This document shows, piece by piece, positions 9,407 through 18,564 of a stretch of DNA of 64,000 bases (position 1 is its first letter; every line of letters starts with the position of its first letter). The stretch is from Pseudomonas sp. PSE14. Lineage in GTDB: Bacteria > Pseudomonadota > Gammaproteobacteria > Pseudomonadales > Pseudomonadaceae. The stretch lies in the NCBI RefSeq assembly GCF_029203285.1, contig NZ_CP115669.1, forward strand, positions 3,410,001-3,474,000, in the 5' to 3' direction. Position numbers and translations under genes: made by a program. Below the pieces are notes generated by a model. That model saw nothing but the letters and a program-made list of their open reading frames with translations, was not told the DNA's origin and searched no databases.

Positions 9407-10225
9407 TTGAAACTGTCCCTCCCCGTTCTCGGCCTTGCTCTGGCCGCCAGCTGCGCATCCGCCTTCGCCGGCACTACCCTCGATCGCGTCCAGCACCAGG
9501 GCGAACTGGTGGGCGTGCTGATGGAGAACTACCCGCCGTTTTCCTTCCTCAATGCCCAGAACCAGCTCGATGGCTTCGACGTCGACATCGCCAGGGCCGT
9601 GGCGGAGCGCCTGGGCGTCAAGCTGCGCCTGGAAACGCCATCCTGGGACGTGATCGCCGCCGGCCACTGGAGCGGCCGATACGACGTCTGCGTCTGCTCC
9701 ATGACGCCCAGCCAGGCGCGCGCCCAGGTCTTCGATTTCCCGGTGAAGTACTACGAGTCGCCGGCGGTGATCGTGGTCAATGCCAAGGACTCGCGCATTG
9801 CCTCGGCCAAGGATCTGGACGGCAGGAAAGTCGGTGTGATCAGCGCTTCGACCTACGAGAGCTACCTGCGCAAGGACCTGGTCATCGAGGGCGCGGAAGA
9901 CAAGCCGCTGAGCTACCCCTTCGAGCAGGTCGAGATCGCGCCCTACGACAACGAGACCGTCGCCTTCCAGGACCTCGCTCTGGGTAGCGGCGTGCGCCTG
10001 GACGCCATGGTCACCAACCTGGTGACGGCACGCGAACGGATCGCCCAGGACCCACGCTTCAAGATCGTCGGCCAGCCGCTCTATGGTGAGCCCAACGTGG
10101 TGGCCATCGAGAAAGGCGACCCGCAGTGGAACGCCAAGGTCACCGAGATCATCGGCCAGCTGCGCCAGGACGGCACGCTCGCCCGCATCTCGAATAAGTG
10201 GATCGGTTCAGACATCACCCAATGA
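9407..10225 (+). CDS. Periplasmic amino-acid-binding protein (SBP family 3) of an ABC importer, TTG start
   Basis: The TTG at 9407 follows TGGAG by 6 nt and opens a 272-residue protein with a clean signal peptide (KLSLPVLGLALAASCASAFAG). The mature part begins like family-3 binding proteins: GVLMENYPPFSFLNAQNQLDGFDVDIARAVAERLG. It captures a polar amino acid or related solute in the periplasm and hands it to the permease encoded next, whose ATG overlaps its stop codon. No ATPase gene belongs to this unit. Confidence 0.88.
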   Translation: MKLSLPVLGLALAASCASAFAGTTLDRVQHQGELVGVLMENYPPFSFLNAQNQLDGFDVDIARAVAERLGVKLRLETPSWDVIAAGHWSGRYDVCVCSMTPSQARAQVFDFPVKYYESPAVIVVNAKDSRIASAKDLDGRKVGVISASTYESYLRKDLVIEGAEDKPLSYPFEQVEIAPYDNETVAFQDLALGSGVRLDAMVTNLVTARERIAQDPRFKIVGQPLYGEPNVVAIEKGDPQWNAKVTEIIGQLRQDGTLARISNKWIGSDITQ

Positions 10226-11061
10226 GCGCGTTCCAGAATCCTCCCTCCAGACTGCGCGACGCGCCGGCAGAGCCGCTGCTGGCGCGCCTGTTCGGCTTCC
10301 GTGTCCGGCTGTACCTGACCTGGGCGGTCATGCTCCTCCTGTGCGTGGCGTTTTTCCTCAGCTTCGACCTGAAGTTGGCGATCATCCTCGACAAGTGGCG
10401 CAACCTGGTGGGCGTCAACCTCGCGCCCAACGGTTTCCTGCAGGGGGCGGCGCTGACCCTGTTCCTCAGCTTCTGCTCGATCTGGGTCTCGTTGCTGCTG
10501 GGTTTCGTCACGGCGCTGGCCCGGTTGTCGAGCAGCGCCGTCGCCTTCGGCGTGGCCAGCTTCTACGCGTCCTTCTTCCGCGGGACGCCGCTGCTGATCC
10601 AGATCCTGCTGATCTACCTGGGCCTCCCGCAGCTGGGTGTGGTTCCGGGTGCCATCAGCGCAGGCATCCTGGCGCTGTCGCTCAACTACGGCGCCTACCT
10701 GAGCGAAATATTCCGCGCAGGCATCATCGGCGTGCCCCATGGGCAACGTGAAGCCGCGGCAGCCCTGGGCATGAACCGCACCCTGACCTTCTGGCGCATC
10801 GTCCTGCCGCAGGCCATGCGCACCATCATTCCGCCGACGACCAACCAGTTCATCTCGATGCTCAAGGATTCGTCGCTGGTCTCGGTGATGGGTGTCTGGG
10901 AGGTGATGTTCCTCGCCCAGTCCTACGGCCGCGCCTCCTACCGCTACATCGAAATGCTCAGTGCCGCCGCCCTGCTCTACTGGCTGATGTCCATCGGGCT
11001 GGAGCTGATCCAGGCCCGGCTGGAGCGCCATTACGGCCGGGCCTACGACACACGCCGCTGA
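10222..11061 (+). CDS. Amino-acid ABC transporter permease (HisM/GlnP type)
   Basis: The ATG at 10222 overlaps the stop of the binding-protein gene (ATGA), which is preferred to the frame extension starting at 10198. The product has 279 residues, several hydrophobic spans and the EAA loop EAAAALGMNRTLTFWRIVLPQA that docks the ATPase. It would work with the binding protein just upstream. The partner ATPase must come from elsewhere; the nearest is the ATPase half of the fusion protein at 12570-14126. Confidence 0.88.
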   Translation: MSAFQNPPSRLRDAPAEPLLARLFGFRVRLYLTWAVMLLLCVAFFLSFDLKLAIILDKWRNLVGVNLAPNGFLQGAALTLFLSFCSIWVSLLLGFVTALARLSSSAVAFGVASFYASFFRGTPLLIQILLIYLGLPQLGVVPGAISAGILALSLNYGAYLSEIFRAGIIGVPHGQREAAAALGMNRTLTFWRIVLPQAMRTIIPPTTNQFISMLKDSSLVSVMGVWEVMFLAQSYGRASYRYIEMLSAAALLYWLMSIGLELIQARLERHYGRAYDTRR

Positions 11062-11104
11062 ATCCACGCGCGCACCTCCGACCATCGTTCTTCAGGAAAT
11101 CCGG

Positions 11105-12478
11105 ATGTCCGACCCCAAACCCCTGCTCTTCGCCCTCTATGAACAAGCCAGCGTCGGCTGCGGCGGCGCGCCCAGCCTCTGGACCCACCCGGCCGATGAG
11201 CGCCTGCGCATCAACACCCTCGGCTACTGGACCGACCTGGCCCGCAGTGCCGAACAGGCCAACCTCGACATGCTGTTCTTCGCCGACGTGCTCGGCCTGT
11301 ATGACGTCTATGGCGGCTCCCACGAGGCCGCGCTGAAGTGGGCAGTCGAGGCGCCCGCCAACGACCCGCTGCTGCATCTGCCCGCGCTTGCTGCGGTGAC
11401 CGAACGCCTGGCCTTCGGCGTGACCATCAGCACCACTTACGAACACCCGTTCAGCCACGCCCGGCGCTTGAGCACCCTCGACCATCTGAGTAACGGCCGC
11501 GTTGGCTGGAACGTCGTCACCTCCTACCTGAGCAGCGCGGCGCGCAACTTCGGCCTCGATGAGATGATCCGCCATGGCGACCGCTACGCCCGTGCCGAGG
11601 AGTTCCTCGATGTGGTGTACAAGCTCTGGGAAGGAAGCTGGGCGGATGACGCGCTGGTGGCCGACAAGCGCGGGCAGACCTATGCCCGCGGCGACCGCGT
11701 TCGCGCCATCGAACACCACGGCGAGCACTATCGGGTGCAGGGCGCGCATCTCTGCGCACCCTCCCCCCAGCGCACGCCGGTGCTGATCCAGGCCGGCTGG
11801 TCCGAGCGCGGCCGCGCCTTCGCGGCCAAGCATGCCGAACTGATCTTCATCGCCAAGTCGCGTCCGGAAGAAATCCGCGCCGGCCTGGAAGACATCTGGT
11901 CCCAGGCCGAGGCACGTGGCCGTGCCCAGGATGACATCAAATCGCTGACCGTGCTGCGCATTGTCACTGCCCGCACAGCCATCGAGGCGCAGAAGAAGTA
12001 CGACCAGTTGCAGAGCAACTATCACCTGCAGGCGCAGTTGGTGAGCTATGCCGGGGACACGGGCATCGATCTCGACCGCTACGCCGACAACGAGCCGCTG
12101 ACCACCGAGACCCAGGGGCTGACGTCCTACGTCATGCGCCCCGACGGCAGCGGCCAGCCGCTCACCGCCGGCGATGTGCGCAAGCGCTTCGCCCAGGTGA
12201 CCCGGGGCAGCGACCTGATCCTGGTTGGTACCCCGGAGCAGGTGGCCGACCGCATCGAAGAGCACGCCCGCCTCTCCGGCACCAGCGGCTACATGCTCAA
12301 TCCGCTGATCAGTCCCGGCACCTTCGATGACTTCGCCGAGTTGGTGATCCCCGAACTGCAGAAGCGCGGTCTCTATCGCACCAACGCGCAAAGCGGGACC
12401 TTCCGTTCACGCCTGCGTGCCGATCGCAGTGATCGCCTGCCACAGAGCGCTTACGGCGCGTCCTTCCGCTTCGAATGA
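11105..12478 (+). CDS. FMN-dependent monooxygenase, NtaA/SnaA/DszA family
   Basis: This 457-residue luciferase-fold enzyme contains family blocks such as LDMLFFADVLG, TISTTYEHPFSHARRLSTLDHLSNGRVGWN and the VGTPEQVADRIEE tail. These enzymes use reduced FMN from a separate reductase to oxidise or cleave organosulfur or amine compounds. Members are often expressed when sulfur is scarce. The gene is 43 bp past an importer permease gene and faces a second importer cluster, so the imported solute is its probable substrate. No flavin reductase gene is visible in the window. The exact substrate is unknown. Confidence 0.87.
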   Translation: MSDPKPLLFALYEQASVGCGGAPSLWTHPADERLRINTLGYWTDLARSAEQANLDMLFFADVLGLYDVYGGSHEAALKWAVEAPANDPLLHLPALAAVTERLAFGVTISTTYEHPFSHARRLSTLDHLSNGRVGWNVVTSYLSSAARNFGLDEMIRHGDRYARAEEFLDVVYKLWEGSWADDALVADKRGQTYARGDRVRAIEHHGEHYRVQGAHLCAPSPQRTPVLIQAGWSERGRAFAAKHAELIFIAKSRPEEIRAGLEDIWSQAEARGRAQDDIKSLTVLRIVTARTAIEAQKKYDQLQSNYHLQAQLVSYAGDTGIDLDRYADNEPLTTETQGLTSYVMRPDGSGQPLTAGDVRKRFAQVTRGSDLILVGTPEQVADRIEEHARLSGTSGYMLNPLISPGTFDDFAELVIPELQKRGLYRTNAQSGTFRSRLRADRSDRLPQSAYGASFRFE

Positions 12479-12510
12479 AAAAGCGCGCCCAGAATGGGCG
12501 CGCTCCTTTA
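12476..12510. terminator. Bidirectional terminator between convergent operons
   Basis: A 10-bp stem (AGCGCGCCCA with TGGGCGCGCT, loop GAA) starts right after the monooxygenase stop. The minus strand shows the better T run (five T), serving the convergent transporter operon; the plus strand has a weaker CCTTTA tail. Confidence 0.85.
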
Positions 12511-12569
12511 CATCGTTGCAGACATCGATCCGGCACAGCCCGGCAAACACCCGTCAGTCAGGCGTGACG

Positions 12570-14126
12570 TCAGCTGGCGAGAAACTCCCGGCGCTGCGCC
12601 TCGTCCTGCTCGACCTGGCGCTCCAGGCCGATGAAGCGCATCACCCGCTCGCCGCATTCGCCATTGCGGATGCTTGCCGGTGCGGCATCGACCTGCACCT
12701 GGCCGTGCTCCATGAACAGCACCCGGTCGGAAATCGACATGGCGAAGTCCATCTCGTGGGTGACGATCACCATGGTCATGCCTTCCTTTGCCAGGTCGCG
12801 GATCACGTTGAGCACATCGCCCACCAGTTCCGGGTCCAGCGCCGAGGTCGGCTCATCGAATAGCATGATCGCCGGCGCCATGGCCAGCGCGCGGGCGATG
12901 GCCACACGCTGTTGCTGACCGCCGGAGAGCTGGTGCGGGTACTTGTTGGCATGGGCCAGCAAGCCGACCTTGTCCAGTAGCGCCAGGGCCTTCTGCTCGC
13001 AGATGTCGCGCCCGGCCAGGCCGTGGAAGCGCGGCGCCAGGGTGACGTTGTCGAGGATGGTACGGTGCGGGAACAGGTTGAAGTTCTGGAACACCATGCC
13101 GATGTGCTGCACGCCTTCACGCAGGCGCGCCGGGTTCGGCCTGCCGGCTTCGATGTAGGGCTTGCCGAAGAGCTGGGTGGCGCCGCCGTCGATGCCTTCC
13201 AGGCCGTTGACGGTGCGAATCAGCGAGGTCTTGCCGGAGCCGGACGGGCCGATGATCGACACCACCTCGCCGTTGCCGACGCTCAGGTCGACGCCCTTGA
13301 GGACTTCGTGGGTGCCGTAGCTCTTGCGGATGCCCTTGAGCTGCAACGCGGGCGGTGCACCGGCCGGGGCGGCCTCGCGGCTGGCCACGGGAGTTGCCGG
13401 GAGGTTCTTGCGCAGGCTTTCCAGGCGCTCGCCGGCCAGGGTTTCCGGCTTGCGGGCGTTGAGGTCCAGGCGGTGCTCCAGGTACTGCAGGCCCCAGCCG
13501 AACAGGGTCACGATCAGCACGTAGTAGATGGCGACCGCCGACAGGGTTTCCATCACCAGGAAGTTCTGCGCATAGAGGCGCTCACCGACCTGCAGCAGCT
13601 CGGTGAGGGAGATCACCGAGACCAGCGAGGTCAGCTTGACCACGGTGACGTACTCGTTGATCAGCGTCGGCAGCGAGATGCGGAACGCCTGCGGAATGAC
13701 GATCAGGCGCTGGATGCCAATGCCGCCCATGGCCAGGGCGCGACCGGCTTCCTTCTGGCCCTTGGCCACGGAGATCAGGCCGCCGCGATGGATCTCGGCC
13801 ATGTAAGCCGCTTCGGTCAGCACCAGGGCAAGCAGGCCGGAAATGAACGGATTGGACAGCAGCGCGCCGCTGGCCGGGAAGAGCTGCGGCAGGTTGTAGA
13901 CGAACACCACCAGCACCAGCAGCGGCACGCTGCGGAAGAACCAGATGTACAAGGCCGTGGGCATGCGCAGCCAGCGCGAGCCGGAGAGCTTGGCACAGGC
14001 GAGGAGGAAACCCAGGACCATGCCGATCAGCCAGGTCAGGGCGCTCAGTTCGATCACCGTGACGCAGGCCTTCCAGAAATCCGGCAAGGAGAAAAGGGAG
14101 AAGAAGTAGGACCAGTCGAATTGCAT
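12570..14126 (-). CDS. Fused ABC permease-ATPase for amino-acid import
   Basis: One 518-residue chain combines two normally separate subunits. Residues 1 to about 215 form a HisM-type permease with an EAA loop (EAGRALAMGGIGIQRLIVIPQA). After a linker, residues about 260 to 510 form an ATPase with GPSGSGKTSLIRTVNGLE (Walker A), LSGGQQQRVAIARAL (signature) and IMLFDEPTSALD (Walker B). The start at 14126 follows a GAGG site; the upstream extension looks non-coding. A homodimer would supply both permeases and both ATPases. The binding protein is encoded 65 bp upstream. The ATPase half could also energise the orphan permease at 10222-11061. Confidence 0.9.
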   Translation of the reverse strand: MQFDWSYFFSLFSLPDFWKACVTVIELSALTWLIGMVLGFLLACAKLSGSRWLRMPTALYIWFFRSVPLLVLVVFVYNLPQLFPASGALLSNPFISGLLALVLTEAAYMAEIHRGGLISVAKGQKEAGRALAMGGIGIQRLIVIPQAFRISLPTLINEYVTVVKLTSLVSVISLTELLQVGERLYAQNFLVMETLSAVAIYYVLIVTLFGWGLQYLEHRLDLNARKPETLAGERLESLRKNLPATPVASREAAPAGAPPALQLKGIRKSYGTHEVLKGVDLSVGNGEVVSIIGPSGSGKTSLIRTVNGLEGIDGGATQLFGKPYIEAGRPNPARLREGVQHIGMVFQNFNLFPHRTILDNVTLAPRFHGLAGRDICEQKALALLDKVGLLAHANKYPHQLSGGQQQRVAIARALAMAPAIMLFDEPTSALDPELVGDVLNVIRDLAKEGMTMVIVTHEMDFAMSISDRVLFMEHGQVQVDAAPASIRNGECGERVMRFIGLERQVEQDEAQRREFLAS

Positions 14127-14191
14127 GGAGACCTCGGCGAACGAGGCTGGCGCGAGGCCAGCCCCGTCTTTCATGTTGCGTTAAAGCGGAA

Positions 14192-15001
14192 TCACTCGGT
14201 TGCCGGAGCGTCTTCGAGAGCGTACTTCTTCAGCAGGGCAGCGAATTCGCCGCTGTCCTTGGTCTTCTGGAAGGCGGTCTTGAGTGCGTCGTACAGCTCC
14301 TGGTTGCCCTTCTTCACGTACATGCCCAGGGTCTGCTTGTAGATCAGCTCGGTGGAGCTGACCACCACGCGGCCCTTGGAGCGCTCGGCGATCATGTGCG
14401 CGGCGCCGGAAATCTCCACCTGAGCCTGGACGTTCTTCGACAGCAACGCCTGGGTCACTTCCGGCGCGGACGGGTATTCGCTCACGCTGATGGCACCCTT
14501 GCCGTTGGGTACGCAGTAGGTCTTGGACAACTCCTCGAATTTCGGCACCCAGGTGGTGCCCTTCTCCAGGCCGATCTTCTTGCCGCAGAGGTCTTCAGGC
14601 TTCGCCGGGCGCTCCTTGCTGTCGGCCGGGACCATGATGGCTGCGCCGGTCTGCGCGTAGGGGATCGCCATGGCCTGGGTGGCACGCTCGGGGGTGACGT
14701 ACATGCCGGAGATCACCGCGTCGAAGTGGCCGGCATTCAGGCCCAGGATCAGCCCGGAGAACTTGGTGTTCACGAAGCTCGTCTTGAGGTCCATGTGCTT
14801 GGCCAGCAGTTCGGCCAGCTCGGGGTCGGAACCCACCACCTTGTCGCCGTCATAGGACTCGAAGGGCGGATAGGTGATTTCCATGCCGACCTTGAACTGC
14901 CCCGGCGTGGCAGTCAGGGCGGCGCTGGCGGATTGCAGGGTGCACAACAGGGTGGCGCCGACAACGGCTGCGGCCAGGAGGGTGCGGGTGGTTTTCAGCA
15001 T
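14192..15001 (-). CDS. Periplasmic amino-acid-binding protein (SBP family 3)
   Basis: The 269-residue protein has a signal peptide ending near SASA (residue 27) and a mature start FKVGMEITYPPFESYDGDKVVGSDPELAELL typical of polar amino-acid receptors. It lies between the fused permease-ATPase gene and the dioxygenase-like gene on the same strand and surely delivers solute to the fused transporter. It is a different protein from the receptor encoded at 9407, so the region handles two solutes or one solute with two affinities. Confidence 0.9.
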   Translation of the reverse strand: MLKTTRTLLAAAVVGATLLCTLQSASAALTATPGQFKVGMEITYPPFESYDGDKVVGSDPELAELLAKHMDLKTSFVNTKFSGLILGLNAGHFDAVISGMYVTPERATQAMAIPYAQTGAAIMVPADSKERPAKPEDLCGKKIGLEKGTTWVPKFEELSKTYCVPNGKGAISVSEYPSAPEVTQALLSKNVQAQVEISGAAHMIAERSKGRVVVSSTELIYKQTLGMYVKKGNQELYDALKTAFQKTKDSGEFAALLKKYALEDAPATE

Positions 15002-15033
15002 GGTGATTGCTCCAGTCTAGGGTTGCGCGCGGC

Positions 15034-16077
15034 TCAGTAAGGCTGCGTCTGTTTTTTCAGGTGGCCGAAGCTGGACGGTTTGCGCGCCCGCTCCGGCAGT
15101 GCCAGTTCGCCGTCGGCGACCTTGCGGCGCAGGTAGCTGTATGTCTGCAGCGCCTGGCTCCACATGTGCTCGCCGATGGCGATGGTTTCGTACTCCCGGC
15201 TGCCGTTGTCGAACTGCGGCAGCGGACGGATCTGAGTGTGGTAGTCACAGGCGTAGAACAGCGGGAACGAGTAGCGCTCCTCGCGCACTGTGCGTACGCG
15301 GTGCGCGGTGGCCACGAAGGCGCCGTTGGTCATCACCTCCAGCATGTCGCCGATGTTCACCACGAAGGCACCCGGTACCGGCGGTGCGTCGATCCACTCG
15401 CCCTCCTCGTTCATCACTTCCAGGCCCGGCTGGGTGGCATGCAGGATGGTGAAGCACTCGTAGTCGGTATGTGCCCCGATGCCCGGTGCGTCCTGCGCTT
15501 CGCCATCGAAGGGGTAATGGATCAGGCGCAACTTCGACGGCGGCCGACTTACCAGCGGGTCGAAGTAGCCCTCCTCCAGGCCCAGGGCCAGGGCGAAGCC
15601 GTCGAACAGCTTGCGGCCGAGGGCGAACACAGCCTGGTAGTAGGCACTCACCTGCTGCTGGAAGCCGGGCACTTCCGGCCAGCGGTTCGGCCCCAGCAGC
15701 GGCGTGCCGGCCAGCACCAGCGGATCCTCGGCGGCCACTTCGAAGCCGACGTCGAAGGCTTCCTTGTGATCCGGCTTGCCCTTGGCGTAGACCTCCTCGC
15801 CCTCCGGGACGAAGCCCTTGTGGCTTTCCGAGACGCCGATGTAATGGCGCATCTTGGCTTCCAGCGGCTGGGCGAAGTAGGCCCGCGCGGCCGCTTGCAG
15901 GCCCTCGATCAGCTTCGGATCGAGGCCGTGGTTGCGGATATAGAGGAAGCCCACTTCACGGGCCGCCTTGCCCAGTTCGGCCGCCACCGCCTGGCGCTCT
16001 TCCAGGCGTGCGCTGAACAGCCCGCCGATGTCGATGACGGGTATGGAGGTGAAGGCCCTGCTCGCGTGCTCCTGCAT
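15034..16077 (-). CDS. 2-oxoglutarate/Fe(II)-dependent dioxygenase, isopenicillin-N-synthase family
   Basis: The ATG at 16077 is preferred over 16092 because GGAG precedes it. The 347-residue protein has an N-terminal DIOX_N block (IPVIDIGGL) and a double-stranded beta-helix core with iron ligands H203, D205 ([12 protein letters not shown]) and H259. The 2-oxoglutarate-binding pair R268/S270 lies in ERYSFPLF. The predicted cytoplasmic reaction is hydroxylation or oxidative cleavage of a small molecule. Its position between a solute receptor gene and an isomerase gene suggests that it processes the imported compound. Bacterial members next to sulfonate- or amino-acid-type importers are common, but the substrate is unknown. 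Confidence 0.88.
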   Translation of the reverse strand: MQEHASRAFTSIPVIDIGGLFSARLEERQAVAAELGKAAREVGFLYIRNHGLDPKLIEGLQAAARAYFAQPLEAKMRHYIGVSESHKGFVPEGEEVYAKGKPDHKEAFDVGFEVAAEDPLVLAGTPLLGPNRWPEVPGFQQQVSAYYQAVFALGRKLFDGFALALGLEEGYFDPLVSRPPSKLRLIHYPFDGEAQDAPGIGAHTDYECFTILHATQPGLEVMNEEGEWIDAPPVPGAFVVNIGDMLEVMTNGAFVATAHRVRTVREERYSFPLFYACDYHTQIRPLPQFDNGSREYETIAIGEHMWSQALQTYSYLRRKVADGELALPERARKPSSFGHLKKQTQPY

Positions 16078-16096
16078 ATTCGATGGCTCCATCAGT

Positions 16097-16945
16097 TCAG
16101 AATCCGGATTGGAGGAACCGCTGGAAGTGGCGACGCTCTTCGTCGGCCATCCAGCGGTTCAGCGCCCACAGATCGGCGATCGGGGCATTGGTGAAAGGCA
16201 GGTGATGCAAGTAGCCGTCCGGACCGAATTCCGGGGTCAGGGTGGTGATCTGCTGGCCGCGAGCCTGCTGGGCGCGCCATACGGCTTCCCAGTGCTTCTG
16301 GTGGAAGGCCAGTGCGTTGCTGTATTCCGGCGCGCCGGGGTGCGGCACTTGCGGCCCCTGGTCGTAGCCGACGCGGGCCTGGATGTGCTGCACGCGCTCG
16401 ACGAAGGGCGTGAGGTCGTCGGCGGGGTCGTCGAGCAGGCGCTCGCAGACCACCACCCAGTGGCTGATGTCGGTGGTGAAGCGCAGCTCGGGAACCTGGC
16501 GGATCAGCTCGAGGGTCACCCAGGGGCTGTACAGCGAGCGCGCACGGTGAATCTCGAAGAGACAGGTCAGCTCCTGCGCGGCGGCCAGCTCCAGGGCGCG
16601 GCCGAAGAAGTCGACCTGCGCAGCCAACGGCCAACGATCGTTGCCGGCCAGGGTGTTGACCAGGCGCGGCGACAGCTCGGCGGCATAGCCCAGCTTGCGC
16701 TGCAGGTCGTCCAGATGCACCTGCGGGCTGGCCGACTGGTCGGGCAGCACGTCGTGGGCGGTGAACAGGGTCGCGATGTAGGGCACCCCTTCCGCGGCCA
16801 GCAGCCGTGCGTACTCGGCACGAAGGGCGGGATCCAGCGGCAGGCGCGCTTCCAGGCCGTCGAAGCCGGCCTCGCGCAGTTCGGCGATGGCCTGCGGCCA
16901 GCCATGGGTGTAGCCCCACAGGGTGCGGAAGATCTCGAGTCGCAT
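16097..16945 (-). CDS. Sugar-phosphate isomerase/epimerase-like TIM-barrel protein (xylose isomerase-like family)
   Basis: Starting at ATG 16945 (CGGAG upstream), the 282-residue protein has an AP-endonuclease-2/xylose-isomerase-like barrel. Likely metal ligands occur in [10 protein letters not shown] (Glu), FTTDISHW (Asp, His) and [12 protein letters not shown] (Glu). Such enzymes isomerise or epimerise small hydroxy-carbonyl compounds. It is the first full-size gene of the minus-strand importer operon and is followed 19 bp later by the dioxygenase gene. The role in the pathway is not defined. Confidence 0.82.
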   Translation of the reverse strand: MRLEIFRTLWGYTHGWPQAIAELREAGFDGLEARLPLDPALRAEYARLLAAEGVPYIATLFTAHDVLPDQSASPQVHLDDLQRKLGYAAELSPRLVNTLAGNDRWPLAAQVDFFGRALELAAAQELTCLFEIHRARSLYSPWVTLELIRQVPELRFTTDISHWVVVCERLLDDPADDLTPFVERVQHIQARVGYDQGPQVPHPGAPEYSNALAFHQKHWEAVWRAQQARGQQITTLTPEFGPDGYLHHLPFTNAPIADLWALNRWMADEERRHFQRFLQSGF

Positions 16946-17006
16946 GAACGAACTCCGGGCAGGGTGAGCCGCGCCGTCAGGCACGGCGAAGCATTCGGCG
17001 GGAAGT

Positions 17007-17105
17007 TCAGCGCACGGGCGCGACGGCTGAGAGCGTCAGGCGGCGAAACGAATCAGCGGACGTTGGGGAGGATGTCGAACGGGAGAACTGCGCAAGGATG
17101 GGCAT
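17007..17105 (-). CDS. Possible 32-residue leader peptide
   Basis: The frame starts MPILAQFSRSTSS, has a good ribosome site (GAGGA about 9 nt before ATG) and ends in VAPVR 61 bp before the isomerase start. It is rich in Ser and Arg with no membrane span. Its position at the head of the operon suits a leader peptide or attenuator ORF. The length is short enough for chance, so confidence is low. Confidence 0.35.
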   Translation of the reverse strand: MPILAQFSRSTSSPTSADSFRRLTLSAVAPVR

Positions 17106-17475
17106 GGTGATATTCCTCTGACAGACCGCAGCTTCGCGGGCCTGTACTCGCCGATTGTTGTTGTGTGCCCTGGCGTGTCGCCATCGGGCTTTGGCAGTAA
17201 GGAACAGCAGCACGGCCGGAGATTTTCAGACCCTCCGGTCCGCGTAAACCAAGACCTCTGCGGCTTGGTGTGGGTGCAGTTTTCGCAGCTTGGTGCGATA
17301 GGAAAAATAGCGCGATGCAAATAATTACTTCAGATTTTTCAAAAGTAATTTCCCTTATATGACGTGGAAAATTCGCTCAGTCGAAAGCAACGACGAACAG
17401 GCTCTCTAAGTCGCGGCTCGTCATGGTGGCGAGCCGCACAAGGTGAGGCGGAAAGCGCCTGACGCCGAAGCGACA
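17106..17475. other. Promoter-bearing intergenic region upstream of the importer operon
   Basis: This 370-bp gap carries an AT-rich stretch at about 17300-17385 that probably holds the promoter of the minus-strand transporter-dioxygenase operon. No credible gene was seen, apart from the possible leader peptide just downstream of it. Confidence 0.5.
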
Positions 17476-18378
17476 TCAGGCAGCCGGCTGCTCCTGTGGC
17501 TCGGCCGCTTGCAGCAACAGCCAGTCGATCAGCTCGCGCAATTGCGGCGACGTCTCGCGGCGTTCGGGATAAACCAGGTAGTACGCCGCACCGGTATGCA
17601 CCTTCAGCTCGAAAGGCGTGACCAGGCGCCCGGCGCGAAGGTCGTCACCGATCAGCGCCCAGTCGCCCATGGCCACGCCGGCTCCCTGGGCGGCCACCGA
17701 AACGGCCAGGTCCAGGGTGTCGAAATGCTGGCCCTTGCCCATGTTGCTGACCCGCGTGCCGGCCACACGCAACCAGGCCTCCCAGTCGCGCTGGTCGCGA
17801 GTGGGGTGCAGCAGCATATGCCGCTCCAGGTCCGCCAGCGCGCTCAGCGGCAGCGGACCGTCGAGCAGTTGCGGCGCGCAAACCGGGGTCAGTTGTTCGT
17901 AGAACAGACGGTGGCAAGCCGGGCCCTCCTCCTCCTTCTGCAGGCTGTAGACCACCGCGGCGTCGAACTCCTCGCTACGGAAATCCACGGAGTGCTGCAT
18001 GGTGGTGGTCAGCTCCACCGGCACGTCCGGGCGCTCGGTCTGCCACTGCAACAGACGCGGCAACAGCCAACGCATGATGCAGGTAGGTGCCTTGAGCTGC
18101 AGCGCCTCACGCTTGCCGCCGACTTCTTCCACTGCTTCCTCGATCAGCGCGAACACCTGCTGGATACGCGGCAGCAGATCGCGGCCCTGGGGCGTGAGGG
18201 TCAAGCCTCGCGCCTGACGCTGGAACAACGAATAGCCCAGATGGCTTTCCAGACCGGCGATCTGCCGGCTCACCGCCCCCTGGGTGATGTGCAGCAGACC
18301 GGCCGCGCGGGTGAAGTTGCAGCATTGCGCGGTGACCAGAAAAGTGTGCAGGGCAGGCAAAGGAGGTAAGCGCTTCAT
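17476..18378 (-). CDS. LysR-family regulator (GcvA-like), divergent from a ThDP enzyme gene
   Basis: The 300-residue protein opens with a classic LysR helix-turn-helix (LPALHTFLVTAQCCNFTRAA to HITQGAVSRQIAGLESHLG) and a GcvA-type effector domain. It is transcribed away from the 2-ketoarginine-decarboxylase-like gene. The 186-bp spacer holds a 7-6-7 palindrome that would suit a LysR box. It probably activates the ThDP enzyme gene and perhaps the importer that follows, and represses itself. Confidence 0.9.
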   Translation of the reverse strand: MKRLPPLPALHTFLVTAQCCNFTRAAGLLHITQGAVSRQIAGLESHLGYSLFQRQARGLTLTPQGRDLLPRIQQVFALIEEAVEEVGGKREALQLKAPTCIMRWLLPRLLQWQTERPDVPVELTTTMQHSVDFRSEEFDAAVVYSLQKEEEGPACHRLFYEQLTPVCAPQLLDGPLPLSALADLERHMLLHPTRDQRDWEAWLRVAGTRVSNMGKGQHFDTLDLAVSVAAQGAGVAMGDWALIGDDLRAGRLVTPFELKVHTGAAYYLVYPERRETSPQLRELIDWLLLQAAEPQEQPAA

Positions 18379-18413
18379 CGTGGCTCAGGCATGAGGTGAA
18401 GACATACCTAGTA

Positions 18414-18433
18414 TGACAAATTTTGGTTTGTCA
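18414..18433. promoter_or_regulatory. Candidate LysR-binding palindrome
   Basis: TGACAAA and TTTGTCA are perfect inverted arms around six bases (TTTTGG). The site lies 36 bp before the LysR start and 131 bp before the divergent ThDP enzyme start, a normal position for a LysR activator box. Function is inferred from position and symmetry. Confidence 0.6.
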
Positions 18434-18564
18434 GCGCCCTCCGCCGACAGGTCCAATGCCGTCTCCCAGCGCGCACCTCGCCTGTACATGCTCGGCCCCG
18501 GTTTCCCTGGCGGATACACCGGGATGGCGCGCCAGACCGACGACCAACAATAAGGATGAAGTCC

